Assembly (NCBI GenBank): GCA_956465555.1
Contig: OY101116.1
Location: 806,001 to 870,000 of the forward strand
From: Nitzschia sp. pyKryTriq1
Taxonomy: Eukaryota > Bacillariophyta > Bacillariophyceae > Bacillariales > Bacillariaceae
DNA: 64,000 nucleotides
Direction: 5' to 3'
Position numbers and translations under genes: made by a program. Below, piece after piece: positions 21,253-32,901 of this stretch (positions are counted from its first letter, which is position 1; each line of letters begins with the position of its first letter). The notes beneath the pieces are model-generated. The model did not search any database. It had not been told where the DNA came from and saw only the letters and a program-made list of their open reading frames with translations.

Positions 21253-24200
21253 TCATCTGTTCGATTTAGTTTCCTTTTCAGGGGACTCGTCGTCAACGCG
21301 TTGTTGTCGTTTCAAAATGCCTCTAATGGTACGAAAATCATGGATCACCTTCTTTAGGACGCTGTCCGAGTCAGCAACCTCCCACCCTCCGCCTCCAGTG
21401 GGTCGAAGAAAGCGACCGCCGCTCTTCTTCACTTCATCGATAACCGCCAGAGCAACTTGCTTTTTCCCTGCACGTGGGCCTTTCGAGTAAGCTGCCAGGT
21501 TCGCTTCAAGAATCAATCGCAACTTGTTGTTGCCAACATGTGTTTGCACATGTCTCCCACGTCCCATGAGCACATCGACATTTGAATATGTCCGTACCTC
21601 CAGGTTAGACGTATTCCGATCGACCTTTGCACACGCCGAGGTTTCGTACATCTCGTCGACCGGTTGAAAACAAGCAGCTTTAGTTTCCGAAGCATTTTCC
21701 GATCTGAGACCGTCATCATTCAAGTTGACAGCACTTCGAGACTCAGCTAGTTTGCGATGTCGGATCCAACTTTTGTGGTTGTCCAACAACATTTCGCCAT
21801 CTTCCGTGACAGGTATTTCTTCTCTTACTATCCCACACGCAAACAGCGAATCAAGATTCTCCTTGAAAGAGCCTGGGGACCGAGAAAAGGAGTGAGCTGC
21901 ACTTGATAGACAAAGGCAACATGCTTGGAACTTCTTGACAACAAACTGCCATTCCACTTACCTTCGTGCACCTGCAATCCCCTTAATGAGTAAGACGCCG
22001 TAAATCGAATGAGCCAGATCAAGGGCATTATGGTTCGGTCGAACACCAGATGTAGTCCCAATCTACAAGGAAGGGACCTTGTTGTCATCAAAGCCTTCCA
22101 CAAGGTTTTCTTTTGCGGTTTCACTGATCCGAGCTGTGGTCCCACCTTGAATTGCACGAAGACGATCCCACGTCGTTGGACGTCTTCGTCCTCCATCGCT
22201 ACCGAGCAAAGATACCAGCCCAGCCGCACCTGCATGCCCAGAGAAAGTAAACCACCAATTAGTACACGAACAAATACTCCAAAGTACTCCATCAAAATGC
22301 CAATTCATACCGTATCGTCGCCATCTTCATAGCCACCCAAATGGTTATTGTTATTGAATATCACTCGGCGACCTTGCTGGTCCTTGGACGGAAGCAGTTG
22401 CATGTGCCCATTCTCAAGCGCACCCCGTGTCCCGGCACCCATATTCGATATGGTGATTCTTTCAGCGAGTCTATCAGGTCCAAACAAATCCAATTTAGCC
22501 TCCAGAAAATCAAACAGCTGTAAAGCTGCATCTTTGCCGTTGAAATTACAGTGCCTCAGGCACCACATCCGAAGTTGCCGATCTTTGACAAAGCCCGGGT
22601 TTTTATTCTCTGCTAGCACGTAGGCTACGCAGTACTGTGTTTTTCTTCCTTCAACCTCCATGTCCATCACCTTCAGGCTTGCTTCAACCATTTCGGGATC
22701 TTCGTCCGCAGCAACGTTTGGATCGGTGTCATCGGTACCACCATCATATCCATCGACTTGATTGTCGTCCAAATGCAAAGCGCCTAGTTGATCAGTAATC
22801 GAATCAAATTTTCTTAGGAAATCGTTCCGCAAGTATGGAGGTAGTTCTGTTTGGGGCTCCGCGTAGCCATCGTCGCCGTCGTAGTCAGCATCGTCCAGAG
22901 AATCGAAATTTTTGTTGGCTTCGCATGTTGAGCTTGTTGATGGATGAGAATGGTCGATAGAACTCTGGCAAGACGTCGACTCCTCGTCGTGGTAATTGTC
23001 ATTGCCATCGTCACTTCTACTAGTCTGACTGTCCACCAAACTGCCCTCCACTCGTTCGATGCGCGTGCGATCCAAATCTGCTTTTGCACTGGCTGCCAAT
23101 ATCAGCTGTTGTACAGAGCCACTGGTGGTTGTTTGAAATGCTTCCGCAATCATGCTTTGCGCCAAACTGGAATCGGCGACCTCCCAGAGGCCACCTTCGA
23201 TGGGAATCAGAAAACGACCTCCATAACTCTTCACTACCCCAGCGACCGTCACTACAATATGTCCTCTTGTTGCTGGTGGAGCCTCGGCGTAGAATGTCAG
23301 GTAATTTTCGAGAAGCACCGAAAACCTGAGATTGCCTGGGTGTAGCCGAGCTTGTTCTCCATGGGTAATGAGCACGTCAGTTATTGACGGAGAAATCAAT
23401 AGGGTCGAGTCTTCCCAATCACTCCAACACATCTTCCGACCAAGATCGTTCGTATTGGAAGCTATCCGAGACTCCTCGAAAAACTGACGCTTTCGAATCC
23501 ATTCCCTATGCTTATCCACCAACATATCACCCTGCTCGGAGACCGGAATATCTTCCCTAGCGATACCGAATGTAGCCAATTTGTCGAGGATCTCATTGAC
23601 GAATCCTGTACAACGAGGTATGATTGGTCAAACGCAAATTAGGGCCCAGTAATATTGAGAAAACAAGAAGCTTTCCAGAATCATGCCGTCCCTTCAGCCG
23701 CCACTTACCCTCATGGACTCGTATTCGATTAGTCAACTGAGCAGATGCTAGTCTGAACAACCCGACCACTGACATCTTGCTGCGATCAAAGCAAAGATGA
23801 ATTGCGGTGCATTTTGTAGTAGATATTTTTCTCGACATCGTGAGCCCCTTCCAAAGAACTTTCTTGTGTGGTGAAGCTCCCAACTGTGGTCCTACTTGAA
23901 AGTGAACATATACGATGCCACGCCTTTGTACTTCCTCGTCCTCCGACACTACCCTTGTCAGGTACCAAATAAGCCGCCACTGGAAATCCACAGACAAAAG
24001 TTAGAACCAACCCGAAGTGATTGATGGCGGCCTCCACGGTGTCTCACCTGATCCATTGGATCTTCAAAGCCCCCCAAATTGTTCACGTTGTTGAATATCA
24101 CTCTCCGTCCCCCTAGGTCCTTCGACGGAAGAATTTGCATGTGACCATTCTCCAGCGCCCCTCGTGGTCCTGGACCCATGTTCGATAGAGTGATGCACTC

Positions 24201-25043
24201 CGCGATTCTATCAGGACCCCAGAGTTCCAGTTTCGCTTCACAGAATTGGAGCATACGTAACGCTCCATCTTTTCCATTGAAATTGGAGGCCCTCAAAAAA
24301 GCGATCCTCAGTTTCGGATCTTTCACGTACCCCGGATTCGTATTTTCGGCCATCAAATAAGCAGCACCATATTTAGCCTTGAGCTTGTCAATTTCCGTAG
24401 CCATGTCATTCAGAGCAGCTTTTACCATTTCGCCATCTTCTTCCATGATTTCAGCAACACCATAGACATCAAATTGGCCCTTCTCCAGCTCTACAGCGCT
24501 AACGCCATTGGATAGCGACTCATCCAACCGCGTTAGGAAATCAGTTTTCAAGTGCTCGGGCAATTCCTCTTGCGTCTCGGCATAGCCATCATGGATTTCA
24601 TTGGCTTCACCAAATTTGCTCTCGTCGTTCTCTCTCTTTGATGATTCATCGCCGTTTGCTGAAGACCACACATGTCTTGGCAACCGCGATGATTCTTCCA
24701 TTGTTTCCAGACTTTCTCTGGCTCGTTTTTGCTTGGACGGTGTCGTAGAATCCATATTTGGAGCATTCCCGAATAATGATGCGAGTGGAGAAGTTGCAGC
24801 TTCCCTGTACTCGTATGTCTTATTGTCATTCATCTCTAGCGCTTCGAAGAACGCTTCCCCAACAAAAAGTTCCGAAGCCTCTGCCATGTCGGAGCCAGTG
24901 CGAAAGACCAAATCTCCAGGATGATCTTGCAGTGGCTCCTCAGCATCATGGAATACGTCTCCTGAGTTGTCGTGCAGCGGGCTACCAATAAACCAGGAAA
25001 ATGCCCGTTCTGGATCATCCGTTTCTATTGGTTCTTCGTCCAT
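21253..25043 (-). CDS. Double-unit CRAL-TRIO / DUF6824 fusion protein, 1149 aa
   Basis: Five exons: 25043-24048, 23979-23709, 23605-22311, 22229-21962 and 21872-21253; introns are 68, 103, 81 and 89 nt and all joins keep frame. The protein has two copies of the same two-domain unit. Unit 1: CRAL-TRIO-like (about 225-470; NPGYVKDPKLRIAFLRASNF, ILPSKDLGGRRVIFNN) then a divergent DUF6824 (about 498-585). Unit 2: CRAL-TRIO-like (about 748-990; NPGFVKDRQLRMWCLRHCNF) then a standard DUF6824 (about 1041-1130; DVLMGRGRHVQTHVGNNKLR). Each CRAL part ends in a conserved patch such as DIPVSEQGDMLVDKHREWIR. CRAL-TRIO domains bind small lipids. DUF6824 has an unknown role; its basic character suggests DNA binding, but that is inference. 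Exon 3 runs unbroken from the end of unit 1 into unit 2, so one transcript is likely. Confidence 0.8.
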
Positions 25044-25795
25044 TGTTTTTATGAATCGGGAACGGTGTCTGACTGACTAAAAATCACTCTTTTGCCATTG
25101 AAGTGTGGTCAGCTCGTAGACTACTTGTACTGTCGTTACAAGCACTGGTACTACAGAGAGCAAGAGACGAAATAATAGGAAAAGACGAATGAATAATGCC
25201 TCTCTACTACCGTAGGTCTGCTCTAGAGACAAAGAGCAATGATGATCTCAAATATCAACCTCTATACCGCCCACGGTCCCCGGTCGTCTTTCGTGATTTT
25301 ACGGCACAACACACGAACCGGTACCAGGTACAGTACCGGTACTGTATGTCTACCGGTAATACCGTTATATAGCGTCACTCGACTGGACGGGCCATGCACT
25401 CCCGAAACCGTCAGGTACCGGTAGGCCACGTCAGCAACAGATGGCACAAGAAGTCCAGTTACAGTACTTGGACCCGGTACGCATAATAGAAGATAATGGT
25501 TATTTACAGTGCCGGTACCTCTACCGTAGTACTGTGCTGTACTGTACTTGTATTTTTTAATACTGTACCGGTATGGTGAAGTACCAGTACCGCGATGTAC
25601 CGAGGAATGGGTTTTAGCACACGCACGAGTAACAACGTATTCTGGCAACAGCGAGCATACCTGATTGCACTACAGTATGCTATTTTAAAAAAAAAAATGT
25701 GATTGTAGTCTTTTAAAAAATAATAATCTACCATAAAATCTACCTGCTAAAACAATAATGGTGTACCAGGTATAGCACTCTCTATGGGTGTTCTA
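25044..25795. other. Intergenic with a large GTAC cluster
   Basis: 752 nt between the two CRAL-TRIO-DUF6824 genes. Most of it is GTAC-rich (about 25316-25604), with an A-rich and T-rich patch near 25685-25735. CAGTCAG occurs about 25-30 nt before the fusion gene's ATG, on the minus strand. No gene seen. Confidence 0.5.
25316..25604. repeat. Large GTAC palindrome cluster
   Basis: About 290 nt rich in GGTACC, TACCGGTA and CAGTACCGGTAC-type words, between two tandem paralogous genes. Confidence 0.75.
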
Positions 25796-28700
25796 CTAGC
25801 TTCGACAAGCTGTCTTTTTCGAATCCGTTTTTGCCGTCTCTTGGTTGGTATTAGGAGTAGCCTCCGGGTCTTTAAGTTGACGTTTTTTCACGATACTCCT
25901 CATAGTGCGAAAGTCGTGGTAGATTTTCTGTTTGATTTCTGGTGAATCAGATGGGAGAATTTCCCAGCTATCATTCGAGGATTTCTTCAGAAAGCGACCA
26001 CCAGAGTTTGTCACCGCATCTACGACGGCCAGAACTGCACGTCTCCTCCTTTCCCTTGAGGTTTTTGTGTAGTTTGGTAGACCCTCTTCGAGAAGCAACC
26101 GCATTTTGTTGTTGCCTTCATGAAATTGGGCTCTTTTTCCGCGTCCCATGAGCACATCATGATCCGTCGGGGTGAACGTTTTCCCCAAGGGTACAGTTTC
26201 TTTTTCTTTTTTCTCGACTGTTATGGTTGCGGCAGTATTTTCCTTCTCGTTAGATAGTGCTTCAGGTACAGACTTGGCAGGGACTCCTTGTTTGCATGTG
26301 CGGGACATTATCTCCTCGAGAAGAATTTCAAGGTTTGGATACTTTTTGCATCTTTCACATAAAGTAAGCTCGGCTGCCTCGCATTTTTTCTCACCCGCTG
26401 GGTGGGTTTGCATGGATCCAGCAATGGGTAGACTTGTCAGAATTGGTGCTTTCGAACTGGCAATGGAATCGGTGGTAAGTTTTGAACTTTCGGCTGTTGA
26501 GAGAGATCCCAAGGCCTCGTTTCTGTCATGTTGTTGTGAGCTTTGTCCACGATCCACCTTTGCAACAGCGTCTAGCAGAATTTTCGCCACGGAAGATATC
26601 GGTTTCGATGCAATGGACGCTGCATTGATCGATTCCCCATTCATTTTCCGATGTCCAAGCCCAGGGTCACCTGGCCTTTCGTGGAAAGGCGAGTCCGTGC
26701 AAATCTTTAACTTCCCGCAATCTTGCCCGATTTCGGTCGTTGCAGCCCGCCGACCATTCGTCGTCAAACCGGAACTCTGAATTTCTTGGGGGGTATTTGG
26801 TGATCCCTGATTTCCTTCGAGTTGCTGCGTCATCGTTCCGCCCCCCGTACGCGTGCACGCATCTGGCACCCTCGTAGACATAACCTGCTGCAAATAACTT
26901 GGAATACTTGCCGTGGCAAGATTCCAAGGCCCAGCATTGGACAAGGCCGGATTTTGAGAAGTGAAGACATCAATGAACGAGCGCCCAGTCGTTGAGAAAG
27001 GATTTTGAGTCTGCAGAAGTAGAAAGTGCAACCTTGGGTCCACTGAGTTTTGTGGAAAGAAATTCCCATTCCTCAAATGTGCAAGCATGTCGCTATCTAT
27101 TGAGTTGTCGACAAGAAGTGTAAATTCTGACCCGCTAATAGGTGCCCGTTTGTCCATCGGACTAGGAGGAAGATGTGTAGAGGTGCGTTTGGACACGATG
27201 ACGGCCGATTGACTTGATGATTCAGTTTCGGGAGCGGCGTCAAGCATTTGACTTGGGACGCCCAATCTTCCGTAGCTGAGAATGTCTCCAGCACGAGTCT
27301 GGCTGTAATCAGGCGGTTCATGCGTCATTCTGCCATTGTCGGAATCATGCTCTTCTATGATGGTGGCTTGTACAGATTCAATCATTCGGCGCTTCCGAAT
27401 CCATTCACGGTGGTTGTCCAGTAACATATTGCCATGGGCAGTAACGGGTAACTCTTCCATATTGAAACCATAGGGAGTCAGAGATTCTATATTCTCTTGG
27501 AACGTTCCTGTAGATCGAGAGCCATTGTATTCGTGAAAGATTCATTACAGGAAGCACGAACAAATTGGCCTGAGGATGTCACATACCTGCGTGTACCTGT
27601 AGTCGATTCGAGAAATGTGACGATGCTTCTTTGAACGAAGAGAGCAAGGACGTGTTGCTTCCGTCAAAACATAAATGAGTAATCCCCAGTCCTATCGGCA
27701 AACATCTCGAAACCATCAAAGCCTTCCAAAGCATCCTTTTATGTGGCGTCAACCCGTATTGTTTGCCGCTTTTAAATTGAATATAAACTAGCCCACGTCT
27801 TTGCACTTCCTCGTCCTCCAATGCGATCGACGAAAGATACCAAAGAACCCGTATCTGGAAGAGTACAAGTCAGAAGTTAGAAGTGAGAATAAAAGCGTAA
27901 CGAACATATTATGGAACATGGGAGAATCTCGTACCGTATCATCTTCGTCTTCATATCCCCCCAGATGATTGACGTTGTTGAATATCACCCTTCTTCCGCT
28001 ACGATCTTTTGATGGAAGAATCTGTATGTGCCCATTCTCAAGCGCCCCTCTTGGACCCGCACCCATGTTTGAAAAAGTAATCGTCTCGGCGATTTTGTCA
28101 GCCCCCCATAAGTCTAACTTTGCCTCAAGAAATTCAAAAAAATGGGCGGCAGCCTCCTTAGGATCGAAGTTCTGGCTTCTTAGGAACATGATCCGCAATT
28201 TCGGATCCGTCACATAGTCACGATTTGCGTTCTCGGCCAACAGATAGGCACCGCCCAGTCGTTTTCTGAGGCAGCCAATTTCTTCATCCATCTTCTTCAT
28301 GTTGGCTTTCACCGTCATGGGATCTGGTTCCACGGGAACAGCAAACCCATATACATCCAGTTGGCTTCGGCCTTGTTCCTCGGTGCTCATTTGACTTGTA
28401 AGTGGATCCTTTTCTCTCAGGACTTTATTCCGTACAGATCCGTCAAGGGGCAATTCTTCTTCAACTTTGTTTCCTTCGAGGACGACTGCGACTCGTGCCA
28501 TCTTCATTTGCCTTGATGACGCATTGTCTTTGTCGGAAGATTCCTTGTCCAAAAGTTTCCGTTTCAGTTTTGTCAGAGCTGTCGGAACAGTTGGTGGTTC
28601 CTCATTACCCAAGGATATTTGGTGTAGACACCGGTCAGGTTTTCTTGGTCTTGGATTCCCGTTTTCGTCTATTTCCACCTCAAATAAAACGGGTCTAACA

Positions 28701-29044
28701 TCATCTGGTGTCACAGCAGTCGCCCCTAGTAGTGGTGGAAGACCCGCTGGCTCTGATGATGATTCTGATGATGGGTCCAAATTACCATCAACTGCTAGCT
28801 TTCTTTTCTGCGCTCCCTGTGACATCCCCCCAAGCGAGAGCAACGCCAAGACCCCCATGCCAAGTTCATCATCATGGCTCTCGACGACATGAGAAGCAAC
28901 AGTATTACTACCGTAGCGCGAGTGCTGCAACTTGGACTTATCGTCACCTCCGCATGCTTCTCCTTCCAGCACACCTATCCGCCTGTCCAACGAGTGACAA
29001 CTGCCATGCAAGTAGTTGGCAGTGTCAACGCTATGAATATTCAT
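25796..29044 (-). CDS. CRAL-TRIO / DUF6824 protein (single unit), 1029 aa
   Basis: Exons are 29044-27935, 27854-27587 and 27507-25796, with introns of 80 and 79 nt; joins keep frame. The start is the first ATG after an in-frame stop near 29117 (MNIHSVDTANYLHG). Residues 1-265 are polar. A CRAL-TRIO-like domain lies at about 270-500, with YVTDPKLRIMFLRSQNFDPK, ALENGHIQILPSKDRSGRRV, LEDEEVQRRGLVYIQF and the closing patch ELPVTAHGNMLLDNHREWIR. After a long Ser/Thr-rich linker comes DUF6824 at about 910-1005: DHDVLMGRGKRAQFHEGNNK, SGGRFLKKSSNDSWE and FRTMRSIVKKRQ. Intron positions and phases (0, then 1) match both units of the neighbouring fusion gene, so all three units share an origin. This pairing is common in diatoms; its cellular role is not established. 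Confidence 0.83.
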
Positions 29045-30133
29045 GATTGGTTGATTATTAAAATGGAAGAGTCGTTTCACTCCATGCCGGTTTCGAATGA
29101 TGGCTTGCTGTTACGAATAGAACCAATATGATGATGATGATTCTTCAAACGGAGCGATGGGCGATGGGCGATGGGGATGATTGAATGACGGATGCAATGG
29201 GCGGGAATGAAGGAGAAAATCGCGTTCTAATCACTTCAAGCATGCAGCAAGCGCACAGCTCTCCGGCTTCGCGGCGTGGAACAAATTCACGTGCGTGGTA
29301 CTTGTACATATTCGTACAGTACCGGTACACGTGTGCTGTTCCGTATTATCGATCCAGCCGAAGTGCGCCCACCCCGCCATGCGCAAATATTTTCGCGCGC
29401 TCTCGGCTCGAAAGAATTTTCTGAAAAAGCGCGGATCATGGATGAAACGAGGACTTTTCTTGTACCGGTAGTACTTTCCACGATTATGCACTGGGACCGG
29501 TACGACTATCTCGACTCAAGGGGATGATGAGGTCGAATGGATCGGATCTGTGAAATCTTGCCTGCATGCGGATAGTGATATAAATAAGCCCTTGTGACAT
29601 GTTGTGACATCTTGGGTAGTCGTGGCACATAACAAGGATTCTTCGTGAAAGGCAATTGTTGGTCGTCGTAAAATAATCAAAGACTGCTTGGCGTATATTA
29701 TCATTATACGAAGTAAAAAAATAACACAGGACCATAGTCTAATAATATCATAGCCGCCGGCCAAAACAGACGACGGCCGGCCGCCGCCGAGGCAAGGCCT
29801 CGAGGTAGAGTTTGGCCCCAGTACACGTACTCTACCGTAGTAGCTACAGTACGCCTGGTACAAGCACATACAGTACCAGTACACTGGTCTACTACTGGCG
29901 AGTACCGGAACATCAGTACCTTGTATTTGTTTGTGATTCCTTCACTGCTAATTGCGGATTTCGGGGGGAGACGATGACGATGCGGTCGGTATGGAGGATG
30001 GATGATAAAATTCAGTGCTTCAATGCTTCGGTGCTTATAGGTGGCAAGAATTCCCCTCATTTGAACACCTGTGGACCAGGTTGATCTTCTCCTGCTTAGC
30101 GTCGCAGAATAATCAGCCACTCAGTCAGTCAGT
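29045..30133. other. Divergent spacer with GTAC clusters
   Basis: About 1.1 kb between two divergent genes. GTAC clusters lie at about 29294-29335, 29460-29505 and 29819-29931. The sequence CAGTCAGTCAGT sits directly against the downstream ATG at 30134. No gene seen. Confidence 0.5.
29819..29931. repeat. GTAC palindrome cluster
   Basis: GTACACGTAC, CAGTACCAGTAC and related words are packed into about 110 nt, about 200 nt before the start of the next plus-strand gene. Confidence 0.7.
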
Positions 30134-32833
30134 ATGTTGGCGGCCCAAGTGGAGTCCTACGATGGCGACGTAATGGAACCGCGTGTCAAGCGAAAAGGAA
30201 GCATGCTCAAAAAGACCTTCAAAGCTATTGGAAAGGTCAAGCCAAAATTCAAAAAGAACAAGAATTTGAATCACAACATGGAACTGCTGAACAGCTGCGG
30301 CAGCCTTGACTTTGATCTGTCCGCCGGGGAAGATGATGATGATTCTTCTTCTTCTTCGGAGAATGGAGATGAGGAAGTGGACGGTGACGGTGACGTTTCC
30401 AGCGACGAGAATGAAGACGGAAACGAGCTAGAAAAGAGCTCGGAAAGGGAACATCCACGTGACGACAAAGAGGATATTACGAGTACGAATACGAATACGG
30501 AACACGAGGCAACTCGAGTTGTGACTCCCATGAATCATAGGAGCGGTAGTAGCGCCGATGAAAGTGACGACACGCCGCCGTCTTCGCCTGAAACTCCTCC
30601 TTCTAGACGAGCCTCCAGGCTGGCACAACCGAGTATGATGAATATCGTTGCTCAGCTTGACGCTAATGATGTGACATCAGAGATACTTGAAAATAATGAG
30701 AAGACAAAGACCCCCAAGCGCTCGTCGACGAGGAGTTCTCGAAAGAGTGGAAGCGGGAAGAAGTCAGGAGGCTCGCGATCTCCGGTGCCCCCTACTGGGA
30801 CGCCCAAGTCCAGGTCCAGAAAGCCAGGGCAGGCGCCGGCGGCATCTTTCCACCACCCGGAAAATTCCTCATCGCCTGGACCCCGCTCGCCGCGAAAAGA
30901 ACCTGCATCGCCCAAAATGGAAATGAGCAGCTGCAGCCCAAGAGCCAGCCACAGCGAACTGAAGCTATCGACAAAGTCACTGATTCAAGATCTTCCTTTG
31001 CATCTTCCAAACTGCATTCCAGAGGAGGGAGAGGATGACGATGATGATGATGATGATGATGATGATAATAATAATAAGGATGATGAGGGAAATGGCGAGT
31101 CGCTCAAACGTCTGTCAGTGGCATTCGGTGACGATAGTGCCATGGGAGGCTACTTTGCAAAGCTGCAAGAAATAAAGCACAAGGATCCTGCCAAACCCCA
31201 TTCATTTAGCACACCCATGGAGCAAAGTCCATCAGTTTCGAAACCCGGTAGCGCGCGTGAGCTGGGCAAGGGAAAAGATGACAACAAGGGAAGTCGTAGC
31301 TTCAAACCGTCAAAGAACATCAAGAAATTGTTGGGACTAAAGCGGGCGGAGTCGACCCACGAGAAAAGCACAGCGTCCAAGAAAGGAGGAAACATTGTTC
31401 CTGAGAGCAAGGACGAAGCAGCAAAGCTCATGCTTGAGTTCAGTACCATGCTTTCTTCGAAGAAGGTATCAGTAGATAATGGCGATCGACCAATGAAAGC
31501 CCACACAACCCGACCTACTCGAACGTTTGTGTTCGACGAGACGGATGACGAAAGCACCAGCTCGGAGTTCCCAGAAATTCCGTCGGAGAAGAGAACGAGC
31601 CTGAGTGACATACGCAGAATGATGGACACGTCAAAGGAGGGCCCTCAAGCTCTCACGAAGCATCAGTCGTCGTCTCGAAAGTCCTCTCACCATGACAGCC
31701 GATCTACGAAAATACCACGTGATGGACTTAATCGAAGGCTTTCAATAGAGAAGCCCAATGTTGATGTGGACAAGAACAAATCCTCGCAAGCAGTCCAGAA
31801 AACAGAAAAGGGTGGTCAGTCGCCCACTGATGTCACTGATTTTCCAACCAATCCACAAGCTACGGGGATCGATGAGAACGACAAGCCAACAAATAATCCA
31901 TCCCCTGCCAAAACATCCACTGACGAGAAACTGTTATCCCCCCGCAGTAGCCGAAAGCATCGCATTCGAACCACGAAAAAAATAATATCAGACGACTCCG
32001 GAGGAAACAAGAAAAGTACTTCAACCACTGGCGAATCATCTACTAAGAATGTTGCTAAAGAGCTGGAAGAATTACTCGATATCAGGCAAACGCCTTCGGC
32101 ATCTCAGGCTAAACCTCGCCAAAGGGGCACTTCATCGTCACCCACTAATGACGACGTCGGTGAAAATGGAGAAGAGACCGAAGCATCTTCCAAGAAAGAG
32201 AATTCGTCGTCGCGTGGAGCAGCGCGGAGTAGAAAAACGCATTGCCGGCAGGGTGACAAGCGACAAGCCACTGGCACCCAATCACGTTCCGAAGGCCGTG
32301 CGCCTGATGTGATAGAGGACGCTAGCCAAGCAGTCAACAAACGCACCGAAACAGTGGAAAGTGGGAACTTGGCAAAGGATAGCGACTACAGTAGTCCGCG
32401 GCGCCGGTCGCGAAAGGTCGACTTGAAAGGGCGAGCATCACCGGAGATGAAGCAGCATAGAAGCCCCAAGGGCGAGCGACAGAAAGATGAGTCCAGACCG
32501 TCTAGTATGCACAATATCAGTCGGCCTCCCCTCGGTCCCTCGGGGTCCTCGTCTCGTCGCCTGCAAAAACATCCAGAACAAAGTTCTTCCGAGTCGCAGA
32601 AGACGAGTAGGAGTAGTCCATCACTGGCAGAATCCCTTGAAAAGGGCAAGCTTTCGAACTTACTCGCAAACGACGGTCAGTACAGTGTGTCAACAGATGG
32701 CGGCAGCGAGATGTTTGTGAAAGGAAAAGCTTCATACTCAAAGATCAGGTCGGACGACAGTGTTGCCGCACCTCAGCTAGTCATTGGTCCTAACGACACA
32801 GACAAGGCAGACTTGAGAGTAAAAAATGTCTAG
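30134..32833 (+). CDS. Large disordered Ser/Lys/Asp-rich protein of unknown function, 899 aa
   Basis: A single exon from ATG at 30134 to TAG at 32831-32833. The first 55 residues are basic (KRKGSMLKKTFKAIGKVKPK), followed by acidic and Ser runs (EDDDDSSSSSENGDEEVDG). The middle has a poly-Asp/Asn run coded by a GAT repeat near 31040-31080. A Lys/Arg-rich stretch follows (SRSFKPSKNIKKLLGLKRAE), then long Ser/Arg/Pro-rich regions. Short blocks such as RPTRTFVFDETDDESTSSEF may be binding motifs. There is no signal peptide or membrane segment. Composition resembles nuclear or scaffold proteins, but no domain is recognisable. Its stop lies only 68 nt from the stop of the convergent kinesin gene. 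Confidence 0.72.
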   Translation: MLAAQVESYDGDVMEPRVKRKGSMLKKTFKAIGKVKPKFKKNKNLNHNMELLNSCGSLDFDLSAGEDDDDSSSSSENGDEEVDGDGDVSSDENEDGNELEKSSEREHPRDDKEDITSTNTNTEHEATRVVTPMNHRSGSSADESDDTPPSSPETPPSRRASRLAQPSMMNIVAQLDANDVTSEILENNEKTKTPKRSSTRSSRKSGSGKKSGGSRSPVPPTGTPKSRSRKPGQAPAASFHHPENSSSPGPRSPRKEPASPKMEMSSCSPRASHSELKLSTKSLIQDLPLHLPNCIPEEGEDDDDDDDDDDDNNNKDDEGNGESLKRLSVAFGDDSAMGGYFAKLQEIKHKDPAKPHSFSTPMEQSPSVSKPGSARELGKGKDDNKGSRSFKPSKNIKKLLGLKRAESTHEKSTASKKGGNIVPESKDEAAKLMLEFSTMLSSKKVSVDNGDRPMKAHTTRPTRTFVFDETDDESTSSEFPEIPSEKRTSLSDIRRMMDTSKEGPQALTKHQSSSRKSSHHDSRSTKIPRDGLNRRLSIEKPNVDVDKNKSSQAVQKTEKGGQSPTDVTDFPTNPQATGIDENDKPTNNPSPAKTSTDEKLLSPRSSRKHRIRTTKKIISDDSGGNKKSTSTTGESSTKNVAKELEELLDIRQTPSASQAKPRQRGTSSSPTNDDVGENGEETEASSKKENSSSRGAARSRKTHCRQGDKRQATGTQSRSEGRAPDVIEDASQAVNKRTETVESGNLAKDSDYSSPRRRSRKVDLKGRASPEMKQHRSPKGERQKDESRPSSMHNISRPPLGPSGSSSRRLQKHPEQSSSESQKTSRSSPSLAESLEKGKLSNLLANDGQYSVSTDGGSEMFVKGKASYSKIRSDDSVAAPQLVIGPNDTDKADLRVKNV
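31038..31080 (+). repeat. GAT/AAT trinucleotide repeat coding for Asp/Asn run
   Basis: A run of GAT/GAC codons followed by AAT codons in the 899-aa gene. The reading frame is kept, as trinucleotide repeats allow. Confidence 0.8.
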
Positions 32834-32901
32834 AAACAGCATGTCCTCAAATTCCCTATATCTTGTGACGTTGGCTTACTTTCTACTTCATGATTAGGGA
32901 C

